Shown: piece by piece, positions 52,814 through 61,319 of the stretch | How the letters are laid out: the number at the start of each line of letters is the position of its first letter | Position numbering within the stretch: the first letter of the stretch is position 1 | Made by a program: the position numbers and the translations under genes | Assembly (NCBI GenBank): GCA_018825305.1 | Contig: JAHJEO010000020.1 | Location: 37,737 to 101,736 of the forward strand | DNA from: Gammaproteobacteria bacterium | GTDB lineage: Bacteria; Pseudomonadota; Gammaproteobacteria; Burkholderiales; Rhodocyclaceae | Direction of reading: 5' to 3' | Length of the DNA: 64,000 nucleotides | Notes under the pieces: model-generated | Told to the model about the DNA's origin: nothing | The model's input: the letters and a program-made list of their open reading frames with translations, nothing else | Databases searched by the model: none

Positions 52814-53590
52814 TTGTTCAAGATCATCGGATTCATCGCGGGTTATTACTTCTTCGGGTTCTTCGGCGCGCTCGCCGGTCTGTTCCTGGGGTCGTTGATC
52901 GATCGCACTCGGGCCTACGGCACCGGTGCGCTGAACCCGCTGCAGAACGCGCTGCGGCAGACCGTTTTCATCGAGACGCTGTTCATTTCGATGGGCCGGT
53001 TGGCCAAGGCCGACGGGCAGGTTTCTCAAGCCGAGATCGATCATGCCGAGGAGTTGATGCAAAAGCTCGGCATGACGGCCGAGCATCGCACGCAGGCGAT
53101 CGCATTGTTCAAGCGTGGCGCCGACCCGGCGTTCGACATCGAGGCGACCTGTGCCCGCTTCCTCTCCGTTTGCGGCCACACCCGGCACCTGAAGCAGGTG
53201 TTGCTGGTCTATCTGATCGTGATGGCGCTGGCCGACGGCCATGTCCACCCGGCCGAGGAGGCGATGCTCGCCCAAATCGCCGGCCGTCTTGGCTACGACC
53301 AGGCCGAGTTCAGGCAGCTGATGGACATGGTGCTGAACCAGTCCCATTTCGCCGCGGGTGCGTCACCCAACAAGGAATCGGCTCTGGATGACGCCTACAA
53401 GGCCCTCGGCGTCACCAAAGACCACACGGATCAGGAGATCAAGCGCGCCTACCGCAAGCTCATCAGCCAGTACCATCCGGACAAGCTGATCGGACAGGGG
53501 CTGCCCGAGGACATGATCGCCATGGCGACCGAAAAGGCCAAGGAGATCCAGTTGGCCCACGACCTGATCCAGAAGAGCCGCGCCATCTGA
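52814..53590 (+). CDS. djlA: DjlA-like membrane-anchored co-chaperone (TerB + J domain)
   Basis: DjlA is a type III membrane J-protein that stimulates DnaK. The 258-aa product has an N-terminal glycine-rich helix (FKIIGFIAGYYFFGFFGALAG) and a TerB-like helical domain at about 55-175 (LAKADGQVSQAEIDHAEELM). A C-terminal J domain has the HPD motif in YRKLISQYHPDKLIG. It starts at TTG 52814, 11 bp after TCTGGAG. A strong hairpin terminator follows. Confidence 0.92.
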   Translation: MFKIIGFIAGYYFFGFFGALAGLFLGSLIDRTRAYGTGALNPLQNALRQTVFIETLFISMGRLAKADGQVSQAEIDHAEELMQKLGMTAEHRTQAIALFKRGADPAFDIEATCARFLSVCGHTRHLKQVLLVYLIVMALADGHVHPAEEAMLAQIAGRLGYDQAEFRQLMDMVLNQSHFAAGASPNKESALDDAYKALGVTKDHTDQEIKRAYRKLISQYHPDKLIGQGLPEDMIAMATEKAKEIQLAHDLIQKSRAI

Positions 53591-53608
53591 GGCCGCGTGC
53601 AGAATGGG

Positions 53609-53649
53609 AAAGCCCCTCAAGGCCGGGGAGGGTGACCGAGAGGGGCTTT
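53609..53649 (+). terminator. Stem-loop terminator after djlA
   Basis: AAAGCCCCTC and GAGGGGCTTT form a 10-bp stem with a 21-nt structured loop. It ends in TTT and may work in both directions. Confidence 0.75.
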
Positions 53650-53757
53650 GGGGAGGTGACTCCCATCACAGAGTCGGAGCGAATCTTACCCGGGAAATAT
53701 TAGCGTTTACTTAATCGTTACAACTGGAAACAATCGGTAACGGGTAACGGGCGACGC

Positions 53758-54177
53758 TCAAAGATCAGTCCGGCTTTCGGCCGGGGCATCCGCCGGCGCA
53801 CCGGCGGCCTTGGCGTTCGGAGCATCCCCGACACCCTTGGCGACCCGGATCAATTCGACCAGTTGCGCCCGCTGTGCCTCATCCAGCCGGTCGATGTTCT
53901 TCCGCCAGGCGTAGGTCCGGTAGTTGGCCTGGACGTAGCTCCATCCAAGCAATCCGTAAGCATCGACATCCGCCTTCATCCCGGGAATGGATTCGATGAC
54001 CGTCCGGAACTGCGTCCACTCCAGGGCCTGCAAATCCCGTTCGATCCGCTTGGCATCGGCAATCGCGGCGGCTGCGGCCGGGGCTTCCGGCGGCGGCGCA
54101 GCGGGCGAATCCGCATCTGCTGCGAACACGGACGAAATCCAGAGGAGCACGATCAGGGCGGCAAGCGGTTGGGTCAT
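53758..54177 (-). CDS. Secreted hypothetical protein (139 aa)
   Basis: An unrecognised small exported protein. A signal peptide (PLAALIVLLWISSVFAAD) is followed by an Ala/Pro-rich linker. A helical domain at about 40-120 has RIERDLQALEWTQFRTVIES and DAYGLLGWSYVQANYRTYAW, and a disordered Ala-rich tail ends it. The Trp/Tyr-rich middle suggests a small periplasmic helical bundle. No operon partner is evident. Confidence 0.65.
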   Translation of the reverse strand: MTQPLAALIVLLWISSVFAADADSPAAPPPEAPAAAAAIADAKRIERDLQALEWTQFRTVIESIPGMKADVDAYGLLGWSYVQANYRTYAWRKNIDRLDEAQRAQLVELIRVAKGVGDAPNAKAAGAPADAPAESRTDL

Positions 54178-54319
54178 GGCGTGATGAAGGTCGTTGATTG
54201 CGGGTGGCGAAGGATGCGTTCAGGCGATGTTGCGTGCCTGTCGAGGATAACGCCCGGGCATCCCCCCGCGACCACACGGGTATGTAACGGGAAGTGTCCG
54301 GATTCCCGCTGCTTCGACC

Positions 54320-54622
54320 TCAGCCGAGGGTTTTCAGGAAGCGGTCGCGCGCCCCGGCCAGGGCCGTCCGCTGGTCGTCCGGCAGCCGTCGGCTGCATTC
54401 CGCGTAAAACGCTTCGAAGGCCGCGAGCACGGTGGCCTTCGATAGTGAGCCGCTCTGTGCCATCCCCTGCTCGCCCGCGGCATTTCCCAGCGGCTTCAGC
54501 ACGGCGTACTTCGGAAAGAAGCGCTGTCCGTCCTTGCTCGTGGCGAACAGGGGGCCGGTCTTCACGTACTGCTCGCCCTCGAATTCGAAGCGCGCGCCGA
54601 TGGGCAGCTGGTGGATTTTCAC
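54320..54622 (-). CDS. Hypothetical protein (100 aa), related to its upstream neighbour
   Basis: A small soluble protein starting MKIHQLPIGARFEFEGEQYV and continuing KTGPLFATSKDGQRFFPKYA. Its C-terminal helix (AAFEAFYAECSRRLPDDQR) is separate. The first 30 residues resemble the start of the next gene upstream (IGQRF...EYFVKQSE), so the two look like diverged tandem copies of a short beta domain. They lie 15 bp apart on the same strand. Function unknown. Confidence 0.65.
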   Translation of the reverse strand: MKIHQLPIGARFEFEGEQYVKTGPLFATSKDGQRFFPKYAVLKPLGNAAGEQGMAQSGSLSKATVLAAFEAFYAECSRRLPDDQRTALAGARDRFLKTLG

Positions 54623-54637
54623 GGGTGGCCCCGTTGC

Positions 54638-54829
54638 CTACTCGTCGATGCCGAGGATGTCGTCCGCTTCGAATTCGTCCGGGATGGTGCCGTCGCCGAT
54701 GCCGGTCACCATGGCCGCCAGGGTCTCGCTCTGCTTCACGAAATATTCGGCGCTGATCGGATCGAAGAAACGCTGACCGATTGCAATGTCGCTGAACTTG
54801 ATGCGTTGACGCGGTGGATGGGTAGCCAT
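54638..54829 (-). CDS. Hypothetical protein (63 aa), short paralogue of the downstream gene
   Basis: A small soluble protein, MATHPPRQRIKFSDIAIGQR at the start and acidic DEFEADDILGIDE at the end. The central FSDIAIGQRFFDPISAEYFV parallels LPIGARFEFEGEQYVKTGP in the neighbour. The ATG at 54829 was chosen over one four codons upstream. Function unknown; probably co-transcribed with the gene at 54320-54622. Confidence 0.6.
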   Translation of the reverse strand: MATHPPRQRIKFSDIAIGQRFFDPISAEYFVKQSETLAAMVTGIGDGTIPDEFEADDILGIDE

Positions 54830-54889
54830 GTGATCTCGCAAATTGGTGTGTTGGAAATGAAGGGCCGGGACGATGGTACCCCGCCGAAT

Positions 54890-55363
54890 CTAGTTTTTCG
54901 CCGGTGCCCGACGCCAGCGACCCTCGACCTTGAAGTGGCGATCCGGCTTTGCCTTGGGCATCAGCACATTCTTGCCCGGTGCCTTTTTTGAAGCCTTGTG
55001 CGCCAGGATGGCAGCGGCGATCTTTTCCTCGGCCAGCTCGGTTGTCGGGAACGCTTGCCTGGGACTGTACTCGGAGAGTTCGTCCCTCACCATCAGAACG
55101 AGCTCTTCGGTGCCGGCCTTCTTCGGCTGCCTTGCCATGATCTCCTGCGCGGCCGCCGTCAGCATGAAACCCGCTTCGCTTACGGCGATCAGGCCCAGGC
55201 CGGTGAGGCGCTCAATCGCCTCGCCCAGCTTGTCGGCATACGGGATGGAACCCTGGATCATGTCGGCCGCAGCGACGATCTCGACCAGTTCCGCCGGCCG
55301 TCGTTTCGACGACAGCGTCGTCGCCATCAGGAGGATTGCATCAGTGTCATGGACCGGGCGCAT
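54890..55363 (-). CDS. Hypothetical protein (157 aa), winged-helix-like
   Basis: An unrecognised cytoplasmic protein. The N-terminal half (IPYADKLGEAIERLTGLGLI and AVSEAGFMLTAAAQEIMAR) looks like a small winged helix. The C-terminal part is basic (HKASKKAPGKNVLMPKAKPD, ending WRRAPAKN). GAGGT precedes the ATG at 55363. The frame continues open upstream through non-coding sequence and the trhP end, but that extension is low-complexity and is rejected. Confidence 0.65.
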   Translation of the reverse strand: MRPVHDTDAILLMATTLSSKRRPAELVEIVAAADMIQGSIPYADKLGEAIERLTGLGLIAVSEAGFMLTAAAQEIMARQPKKAGTEELVLMVRDELSEYSPRQAFPTTELAEEKIAAAILAHKASKKAPGKNVLMPKAKPDRHFKVEGRWRRAPAKN

Positions 55364-55463
55364 CGCGTTACCTCGTGGATTGTCGGGTAATGCCGATCCC
55401 GAAAAAGTAGAAGGGGTTGGTCGATTCCTCGACGAACCCCTCACCTTGCATTGCCTGCGGATT

Positions 55464-56774
55464 CTAGCAAATCGCCGTCCCGGCGGCGATCTCGGGGGCG
55501 GCCTGGTTGTCGCCCAGGCGCGCGAGGAAGGCGCCCTGCTTGCCAGGCGGCAGTGGGATGCGTACGCGATGGCCGTTACCCGGCGCCGAATCGGCCGGCG
55601 TCGCCGTCCCGCCAGCGCCGACTTTTTGCATGCGCTCGATGGTGACGACCAGGTTGCCATCCGGGTGGATCACCTCGACCGTATCGCCGACGCCGAAACG
55701 GTTCTTGACGTCGATTTCGGCCCAGCCGTTGTCATCGTAGTGGGTGACATCGCCGACGTAAAGGCTCTGGCCGGTTTGCGACAAACCGCTCAGGTAGTTC
55801 TGGTATTCGCGGTCGGGATGGCGTTCGTAAAAGCCGGCGGTGTAGCCGCGATTGGCCAGGTCGGCGAGGCGGGAAACCAGTTTGGCATCGAAGCCGCGAC
55901 CGGCCACGGCGTCGTCGATGGCCTGGCGGTAGGCCTGACAGGTTCGCGCCACATAGTAGGCCGACTTGGTGCGGCCCTCGATCTTCAGCGAGTCGACACC
56001 GATCTCGATCAGGCGCGACACATGTTCGATGGCGCGCAGATCCTTCGAGTTGAGGATGTAGGTGCCGTGCTCGTCTTCCTCGATCGGCATCAGCTGGCCG
56101 GGCCGGGTTTCTTCTTCGATCAGCCAGACGTCGCCGGCCGGATTCGCGGCGGCAGGCTTGACGTCGTAGCTCCAGCGGCAGGAATTGGTGCAGCTGCCCT
56201 GGTTCGGGTCGCGGTGGTTGAAGTAGCCCGATAGCAGGCAGCGGCCGGAGTAGGCGACGCAGAGGGCGCCATGGACAAATACTTCGAGTTCCGTATCCGG
56301 GCATTCCTGGCGGATCTCGGTGATTTCGTCCAGCGACAGCTCGCGCGACAGGATGACCCGGCTGACGCCGATGGAACGCCAGAACCGCACCGCGGCATGG
56401 TTGACGGTATTGGCCTGCACCGAGAGGTGGATCGGCATCTCCGGCCAGGTTTCGCGGATCATCAGCATCAGGCCCGGATCGGCCATGATCAGCGCATCGG
56501 GCTTGAGGGCGACCACCGGCGCCATGTCGGCGAGATAGGTCTTGAGCTTGGCGTTGTGCGGCAGGATGTTGCTGACGACGTAGAACTTGCCGCCGCGGCC
56601 GTGTACGAGTTCGATTCCTGCGGCGAGATTCTCGATGCGGCCGAATTCGTTGTTGCGCACGCGCAGGCTGTAGCGCGGCTGGCCGGCATAGATGGCGGTG
56701 GCGCCGTAGTCGAGCGCCGTCGCGGCCATGCGCAGGCTGCCGGCGGGGGCGAGGAGTTCGGGAACGATGGTCAT
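55464..56774 (-). CDS. trhP: U32-family tRNA 5-hydroxyuridine synthesis protein TrhP (YegQ)
   Basis: TrhP makes 5-hydroxyuridine at tRNA wobble position 34 using prephenate, in place of the O2-dependent TrhO. The product (436 aa from 56774) opens PELLAPAGSLRMAATALDYG and has the U32 signature EVFVHGALCVAYSGRCLLSGY. The cluster cysteines are in QGSCTNSCRWSYDV, and a C-terminal OB-like domain follows. In that domain ERMQKVGAGGTATPADSAPG is encoded by an inverted dispersed repeat; homologues have a short polar stretch there. Confidence 0.92.
   Translation of the reverse strand: MTIVPELLAPAGSLRMAATALDYGATAIYAGQPRYSLRVRNNEFGRIENLAAGIELVHGRGGKFYVVSNILPHNAKLKTYLADMAPVVALKPDALIMADPGLMLMIRETWPEMPIHLSVQANTVNHAAVRFWRSIGVSRVILSRELSLDEITEIRQECPDTELEVFVHGALCVAYSGRCLLSGYFNHRDPNQGSCTNSCRWSYDVKPAAANPAGDVWLIEEETRPGQLMPIEEDEHGTYILNSKDLRAIEHVSRLIEIGVDSLKIEGRTKSAYYVARTCQAYRQAIDDAVAGRGFDAKLVSRLADLANRGYTAGFYERHPDREYQNYLSGLSQTGQSLYVGDVTHYDDNGWAEIDVKNRFGVGDTVEVIHPDGNLVVTIERMQKVGAGGTATPADSAPGNGHRVRIPLPPGKQGAFLARLGDNQAAPEIAAGTAIC
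55602..55626 (-). repeat. Dispersed 25-bp repeat, copy 13 (in trhP)
   Basis: One mismatch to consensus on the minus strand; in frame with trhP, encoding KVGAGGTA. Confidence 0.88.
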
Positions 56775-56798
56775 GGCTGTCAACGGGATTTCGCGGGC

Positions 56799-57137
56799 TT
56801 ACGCCTTCTTCACGAATTCCGACTTCAGCGACATCGCGCCGACGCCGTCGATCTTGCAGTCGATGTCGTGATCGCCGTCGACCAGGCGAATGCTTTTCAC
56901 TTTCGTCCCGACCTTGACCACCGATGACGAGCCCTTGACCTTGAGGTCCTTGATTACCGTCACGCTGTCGCCGTCCTGCAACACGTTGCCGACGGCATCG
57001 CGGACGACGCGTGCGTCCGCGGTGTCCGGCGCGGCCTCCTTCGACCATTCATGCGCGCATTCGGGACAGACGTACATGCTGCCGTCTTCGTAGGTGTATT
57101 CGGAACTGCATTCGGGACATTGCGGCAGGCTGCTCAT
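56799..57137 (-). CDS. phnA: PhnA/YjdM-family zinc ribbon protein
   Basis: A 112-aa member of the PhnA (YjdM) family, once tied to alkylphosphonate use but with no proven phosphonate role. A zinc ribbon ([20 protein letters not shown], then CPECAHEW) is followed by a small beta domain with [20 protein letters not shown]. It is 24 bp upstream of trhP on the same strand. The ATG at 57137 gives the family start. Confidence 0.93.
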   Translation of the reverse strand: MSSLPQCPECSSEYTYEDGSMYVCPECAHEWSKEAAPDTADARVVRDAVGNVLQDGDSVTVIKDLKVKGSSSVVKVGTKVKSIRLVDGDHDIDCKIDGVGAMSLKSEFVKKA

Positions 57138-57217
57138 CGGGTCGTCTCCTGTGGTGGCGAGACTATACGATACGATACGACTCCGCGACCCCGCGCAACC
57201 CGATGCCGGACTCGACA

Positions 57218-57991
57218 TCAACGACCGGCGTCATTTTCGCGGGGGCGGGGCGGGTCCCGGCCCGGCGGATTGTCCCGGCTTTCCGGTCGCGGCTTCGGCT
57301 CGGCTTCGGCACGCGGTTCCCGCTTTGTCGGTCGATCTACATCAGCATCCTGACGATCCCGCCGCATCCTGTCCGCCGCTTCCGGCGGGCGGCGATCGTC
57401 GCGGCGGTCTTTGGCGCCGCCGGCCGCCTCGGGCTGTTGCGGCCGAACGGCATCGGGTCGCTGCGGCCGTGCGGCGTCGGGTCGGCCGAGCGGAGCCGGC
57501 GCGGTCCGTTGCCTGTGCTCTTCCGGCACGACGGCTGGCGCCGGCCGCTCATGGCGATCGACTTCAGGCCGCACGGCGGGTGGCGGCTGGCGGTCGTTGT
57601 CTCGTTGCTGTATTGGCCGCTGCTCCATTGGCCGTTGGGGCGGGGCCACTCGCGGCGGCGGGCGCGCATCCCGTTCCCACTGGCCACCGTATTGCCGCCA
57701 ACGGTCTCCCGCGCGCTCCCAGCGGTGCGGCACCCAGAGATAGCCGGGTCGCGGGGCGTCCCATCGGCCCGCGACCCAAACGTAACGGACGCCCACCCAA
57801 TTCCAGTAGCCGGAGATCCAGATGTGGCCGGGTGACGGCTGGTAGCCCGGACGTTCATTCAGCGGCGGCGGCGGTGCCACGGTGATGATCTGTTCCTGCT
57901 CGTAGTAGGGTGAGTGAACTGGATGGACGGTGCATCCACCCATGAATGCCGCTGTGGTTAGAAGTGCTGTCAGCAGTCGCGAAGTTTTCAT
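57218..57991 (-). CDS. YXWGXW-repeat lipoprotein
   Basis: A 257-aa surface or periplasmic lipoprotein with a lipobox at AAFMGGC. Two YXWGXW-type repeats lie at about 50-85 ([31 protein letters not shown]). The long C-terminal half, from about residue 105, is Arg/Pro/Asp-rich and low-complexity ([18 protein letters not shown]), so it is probably disordered. The repeat family is common in proteobacteria near stress or envelope genes, and its role is unknown. Confidence 0.85.
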   Translation of the reverse strand: MKTSRLLTALLTTAAFMGGCTVHPVHSPYYEQEQIITVAPPPPLNERPGYQPSPGHIWISGYWNWVGVRYVWVAGRWDAPRPGYLWVPHRWERAGDRWRQYGGQWERDARPPPRVAPPQRPMEQRPIQQRDNDRQPPPAVRPEVDRHERPAPAVVPEEHRQRTAPAPLGRPDAARPQRPDAVRPQQPEAAGGAKDRRDDRRPPEAADRMRRDRQDADVDRPTKREPRAEAEPKPRPESRDNPPGRDPPRPRENDAGR

Positions 57992-58143
57992 GTCGGTCCC
58001 CTTGTGGCTCGCCAGGCCGGATCGTTTGACATCCGGATGGTGTCGTTGCCGGGACTAACGCGGGGCCAGGGCGATGGACATACAGTGAGCGGGGGAAATT
58101 ACACACTCTTACAAGTCCTGGATCGGATCGTTGGACGTCGCAG

Positions 58144-58171
58144 CCCTGGCGCAGACAAGTCTGCACCAGGG
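58144..58171. terminator. Strong hairpin downstream of the VanX-like gene
   Basis: CCCTGG-C-GCAGAC-AA-GTCTGC-A-CCAGGG forms 12 base pairs with one mismatch. It lies 38 bp beyond the stop of the minus-strand dipeptidase gene. There is no clear T-run, so its role as terminator is inference. Confidence 0.5.
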
Positions 58172-58208
58172 GTACTTCCTTCGGGGCAGGCTGGCGGGAC
58201 GGCGGCAT

Positions 58209-58925
58209 TCACGTCACCCCGCCGTAGATCGCCTGTGTTTCGCAACTTGCCGCTGCCCACATCTGGTCGCCCAGCGAAAAGTGCCACCACTCGTTGGCAT
58301 GGCGGCGGAATCCGGCCGCGCTCATCACCTCGTCGAGCAGCACGCGATTGTCGTGGAATGCCCGCAGCCGCGGCGCCATGGCACCGGCATAATGGTCGGG
58401 CCAGGCGCGATCGCTCATTTCGTCGATCGGGCAGCCCATGTCGACTTCCTGCCCCGCGGCGTCGCGCAGCGTCAGGTCCAGCGCCGCACCGGTGCTGTGG
58501 GGCGGCGGTGTCAGCGGGTCGTCGCTGGGCGGGCTCCAGAACATGAATACCGTCTCGGCCAATGTCGCATACAGCGCCGGGTCGTGCGCCGCCAGTTCGG
58601 CCGGATTGGCACACCCGGACAAGGAGCGGCCGGCGGCGGCTGTCTGCAGCCCGAATTCCCGCCAGACCATGAAAGCCTGAACCGCCACCGGTCTCCAGGC
58701 ATCGAACAATTGCAGCTGCCAGCCGGGCCGGTGCGAATCGAGCCGGGCCTGCGCTTGCAGCAGCGCGTCGAGTACGCCCTGGCGAACCATCCACGGCGAG
58801 CGACCGCCATAGGGCGCGCCGAGTGCGACATAGAGATGTGGTGTGGTGAAAGCGAAAGGCTGCGTCGGCAGCGCGATCAACGGCTCGCCGCACTCGGCGA
58901 TGGGGATGGTTTGCCAGGCTTTCAC
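58209..58925 (-). CDS. D-Ala-D-Ala dipeptidase, VanX/DdpX family
   Basis: A zinc dipeptidase that splits D-Ala-D-Ala. The product (238 aa from a GTG at 58925) has the substrate region LQLFDAWRPVAVQAFMVWRE and the zinc ligands His and Asp in PPHSTGAALDLTL. The catalytic Glu and third zinc His are in HANEWWHFSLG. The start is uncertain: the GTG lies between the upstream gene's stop and the first conserved residues. Without vanA/vanH-like genes nearby, a role in peptidoglycan recycling is more likely than glycopeptide resistance. Confidence 0.88.
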   Translation of the reverse strand: MKAWQTIPIAECGEPLIALPTQPFAFTTPHLYVALGAPYGGRSPWMVRQGVLDALLQAQARLDSHRPGWQLQLFDAWRPVAVQAFMVWREFGLQTAAAGRSLSGCANPAELAAHDPALYATLAETVFMFWSPPSDDPLTPPPHSTGAALDLTLRDAAGQEVDMGCPIDEMSDRAWPDHYAGAMAPRLRAFHDNRVLLDEVMSAAGFRRHANEWWHFSLGDQMWAAASCETQAIYGGVT

Positions 58926-58953
58926 GATTCGCCGCCGTGCCGCCGAATCGCGC

Positions 58954-59946
58954 TCATCTCGGAACGAGACTGATCCACGACCCGGTGTCGATAATCCGTT
59001 GCGATACTTTTGCCCCCTGATAGTAGATGGTGACATCCCGACCCTTGGCGACGCGGATCAGTTCGTCGGGATCGATCGAAATGCTGACCTTCTCGCCCAG
59101 GTCGGTGGCGATGCGGGTCCCTTCGCCGGGGTCGCCGTGCTTCTTCCGGACAAGAACGGATGGTTCGTTGCTGATCAGCAGAAATACGTCGGCCGGACGG
59201 CTTGGGTTGGTGCCGCGAACCGTCACGATGCTTTCCCGGTCATTGCCGGGGGGGGCGGGTAACGGCGGCTGCGCGGGTCGGGTTGCCGCCACGGACTCGG
59301 CGGCAGCCAGCGGTGCGGTTTCCGTGACGGTGTCGGGGGGCGCGGTGTGCAATTCAGCCGGTGGTGCCGGCGCGGCCGACGGGACCTGGATCACGGCCGT
59401 GGCTTCCGGCCTGGCCTCTCCACTGACGGAAGGAGGTGATGGCGGCAGCTTGTCGCGGCTGGTCCAGCCAATCGCACCGATGGTGATTGCGACCGCCAGC
59501 GTCGCCATCAGCGCCACCCGGTGTGGGCCTGCGAACCAGGTGGATTGCTCGATATAAGCGGCGGGTGCCTTCGTTTGCTGACCGGCTTGGGGCAGGGGGA
59601 ACATCATGCCTTCGAGTATGCCGCCCGGGTGGATGGCCAGTTCCCTGAACGAAACATCGCCGATCACGGTCGCGCCGGGATGGATGTCGATCGACTGCGA
59701 CGACGTCACCGGCCCGACGACGCGACCCCAGACAAGCAGATGCGCGGCATGAACGCTTCCCGTGACGGTTCCCGTGGTGCCCACGACCAGCGGGGCGTCG
59801 GATTCGCAACTCACCTTGCCGTCGAGCGTCCCCTGTACGCGCAGCGCGCCCTTGCACTGGATATCGCCGCGGACGCTCATCCGGTCACCGATCAGCGAGT
59901 CGATGCCGGCCGGCGAGAACCTCGGGCTGTCGTGCTTGTCGGACAA
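58954..59946 (-). CDS. Bactofilin-domain membrane protein with C-terminal extension
   Basis: A 330-aa protein. Residues about 15-115 form a bactofilin domain (GDRMSVRGDIQCKGALRVQG, SIDIHPGATVIGDVSFRELA). A membrane helix follows at about 143-160 (ALMATLAVAITIGAIGW), then a Pro/Ala-rich linker. A C-terminal beta domain at about 250-330 (LGEKVSISIDPDELIRVAKG) resembles the periplasmic end of RodZ-like proteins. Most bactofilins lack a helix and this extra domain, so it may connect a cytoskeletal polymer to the periplasm. It lies 28 bp upstream of the dipeptidase gene, suggesting joint work on the cell wall. Confidence 0.82.
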   Translation of the reverse strand: MSDKHDSPRFSPAGIDSLIGDRMSVRGDIQCKGALRVQGTLDGKVSCESDAPLVVGTTGTVTGSVHAAHLLVWGRVVGPVTSSQSIDIHPGATVIGDVSFRELAIHPGGILEGMMFPLPQAGQQTKAPAAYIEQSTWFAGPHRVALMATLAVAITIGAIGWTSRDKLPPSPPSVSGEARPEATAVIQVPSAAPAPPAELHTAPPDTVTETAPLAAAESVAATRPAQPPLPAPPGNDRESIVTVRGTNPSRPADVFLLISNEPSVLVRKKHGDPGEGTRIATDLGEKVSISIDPDELIRVAKGRDVTIYYQGAKVSQRIIDTGSWISLVPR

Positions 59947-60100
59947 AAGACCCTCCGCAGTGGCGCAACGAATGACACGGGTGCCCTGGCGATGTACGGC
60001 ATCCGTCCGAACGGCCGATTATGCATGCGGGCTGGCCTCGTCGACAAGCTGCTTGTCCCTCTGCCATGGGCCGCCACCGCGCCGGCCGGGCCTGCTACCG

Positions 60101-60760
60101 CTACAGCACCGAGAACACGGCCTCCGCCGGCAACCGCGACTTGGGCAGTGCGGCGTTGAAGTCATCGCCACTGCGGTAGCCGAGTGCCACCACCACCACA
60201 CTGGTCAGCCCCTTCTCGCGCAGCCCCAGCGCTTCGTTGAGCACGCGCGGGTCGAAGCCCTCGATCGGCGTCGCGTCGATGCCCAGCGCCGCCGCGCCCA
60301 GCAGCAGCGTGCCGAGCGCGAGATAGACCTGTTTCTCCATCCAGTGCTGTGTGTCGCGGGCATCGAACCGATGCAGGCCGACATAGAAACTGCGGCTCTT
60401 GTTCTGGTTGGCTCTGGCCTCCGCGTTGGCGTAGCGGCCGTCGCGGTCCTCCTGCTCCAGCAGGGCGGCGAGATGGGCGTGGTCCATGCTCGTGCGGGCG
60501 CAAAGGGCGATGACATGCGAGGCGTTGAGAATCTTCGGCCCGTTGGCGCCATACATCGGCAGCGTCTGCGTGGCCGTGGCCATGCGTTGCTTGCCTTCGG
60601 CGCTGGCCGCGACGACAAAATGCCAGGGCTGCGAATTGACCGAGGAGGGCGCGTGGCGCAGCAGCGTCTTCAACTGCTCCATGTCCGCTTCGGCGATCTT
60701 GCGGGTCGGGTCGTAGGCCTTGCAGGTATGACGGTCGAGGGCGATTTTGGCGATGTCCAT
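60101..60760 (-). CDS. Nitroreductase-family FMN protein (NfnB-like)
   Basis: A 219-aa FMN flavoprotein using NAD(P)H, related to oxygen-insensitive nitroreductases and dihydropteridine reductase. Motifs are ALDRHTCKAYDPTRKI (FMN-binding Arg), LLRHAPSSVNSQPWHFVVAA, and GIDATPIEGFDPRVLNEALG with ALGYRSGDDFNA. ATG at 60760 gives the standard N terminus; the longer open frame upstream is rejected. The physiological substrate is unknown. Confidence 0.92.
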   Translation of the reverse strand: MDIAKIALDRHTCKAYDPTRKIAEADMEQLKTLLRHAPSSVNSQPWHFVVAASAEGKQRMATATQTLPMYGANGPKILNASHVIALCARTSMDHAHLAALLEQEDRDGRYANAEARANQNKSRSFYVGLHRFDARDTQHWMEKQVYLALGTLLLGAAALGIDATPIEGFDPRVLNEALGLREKGLTSVVVVALGYRSGDDFNAALPKSRLPAEAVFSVL

Positions 60761-60893
60761 GGGGGATTGGGCAAGAGGATATGAAGCCTGAGATTCTAGT
60801 CCGGCAGAAGCCGCGTCCGTGCAAGCTGTGGGGTTGCGGTTTTCAGCATCTATACTGCGCCCACCAGAAAACCTCGATCCTCTAACTTCACGC

Positions 60894-61319
60894 ATGTCCT
60901 CCTTTTTCCACCTTCAAGGCCTGGCGCGCTGTTTCGCCGCGGTCGCCGCCAGCGCCAGCGCGGCGCCGGCATTCGCGATGCCGACGTTGCACTGCCAGGT
61001 CGGACAGGCCGGCGAGGTCCTGAGCGTCGACGTTCGTCCCGGCGCCAATCCCTACGACTTCAAGGCCGTCGACATTCGCGGCAATTTCCGTTTCCGCGCC
61101 GTGGTGATCGGCGATGAACGGACCATCGAATACATCAAGCTCTACACCTACTACCAGACGCGCCAGCAGCCCGTACTGATGCATCAGGTGAAATACCTGG
61201 CACCGGCGATGCCCGGCGTCGGCCGCACCGTGCCGCTGACGGGCGTGGTGCAACTCTTCTCGCCGCGACTGGGCCGGGAGATCCAGTATTCCTGCACACT
61301 GGTCGAGGCCGGCACGTGA
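60894..61319 (+). CDS. Secreted hypothetical protein (141 aa)
   Basis: An unrecognised exported protein with a signal peptide (CFAAVAASASAAPAFAMP). A short beta-rich domain has TLHCQVGQAGEVLSVDVRPG and IGDERTIEYIKLYTYYQTRQ and ends REIQYSCTLVEAGT. Two Cys could form a disulfide. The ATG at 60894 lacks a strong ribosome binding site. Its stop overlaps the GTG start of capA by 4 bp, so the two are coupled and may work together at the cell surface. Confidence 0.7.
   Translation: MSSFFHLQGLARCFAAVAASASAAPAFAMPTLHCQVGQAGEVLSVDVRPGANPYDFKAVDIRGNFRFRAVVIGDERTIEYIKLYTYYQTRQQPVLMHQVKYLAPAMPGVGRTVPLTGVVQLFSPRLGREIQYSCTLVEAGT

Noticed and set aside
58209..58925. VanX-like gene as glycopeptide resistance
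   Set aside because: No vanH, vanA-type ligase or VanRS genes are near, and the organism appears Gram-negative; peptidoglycan turnover is more likely.
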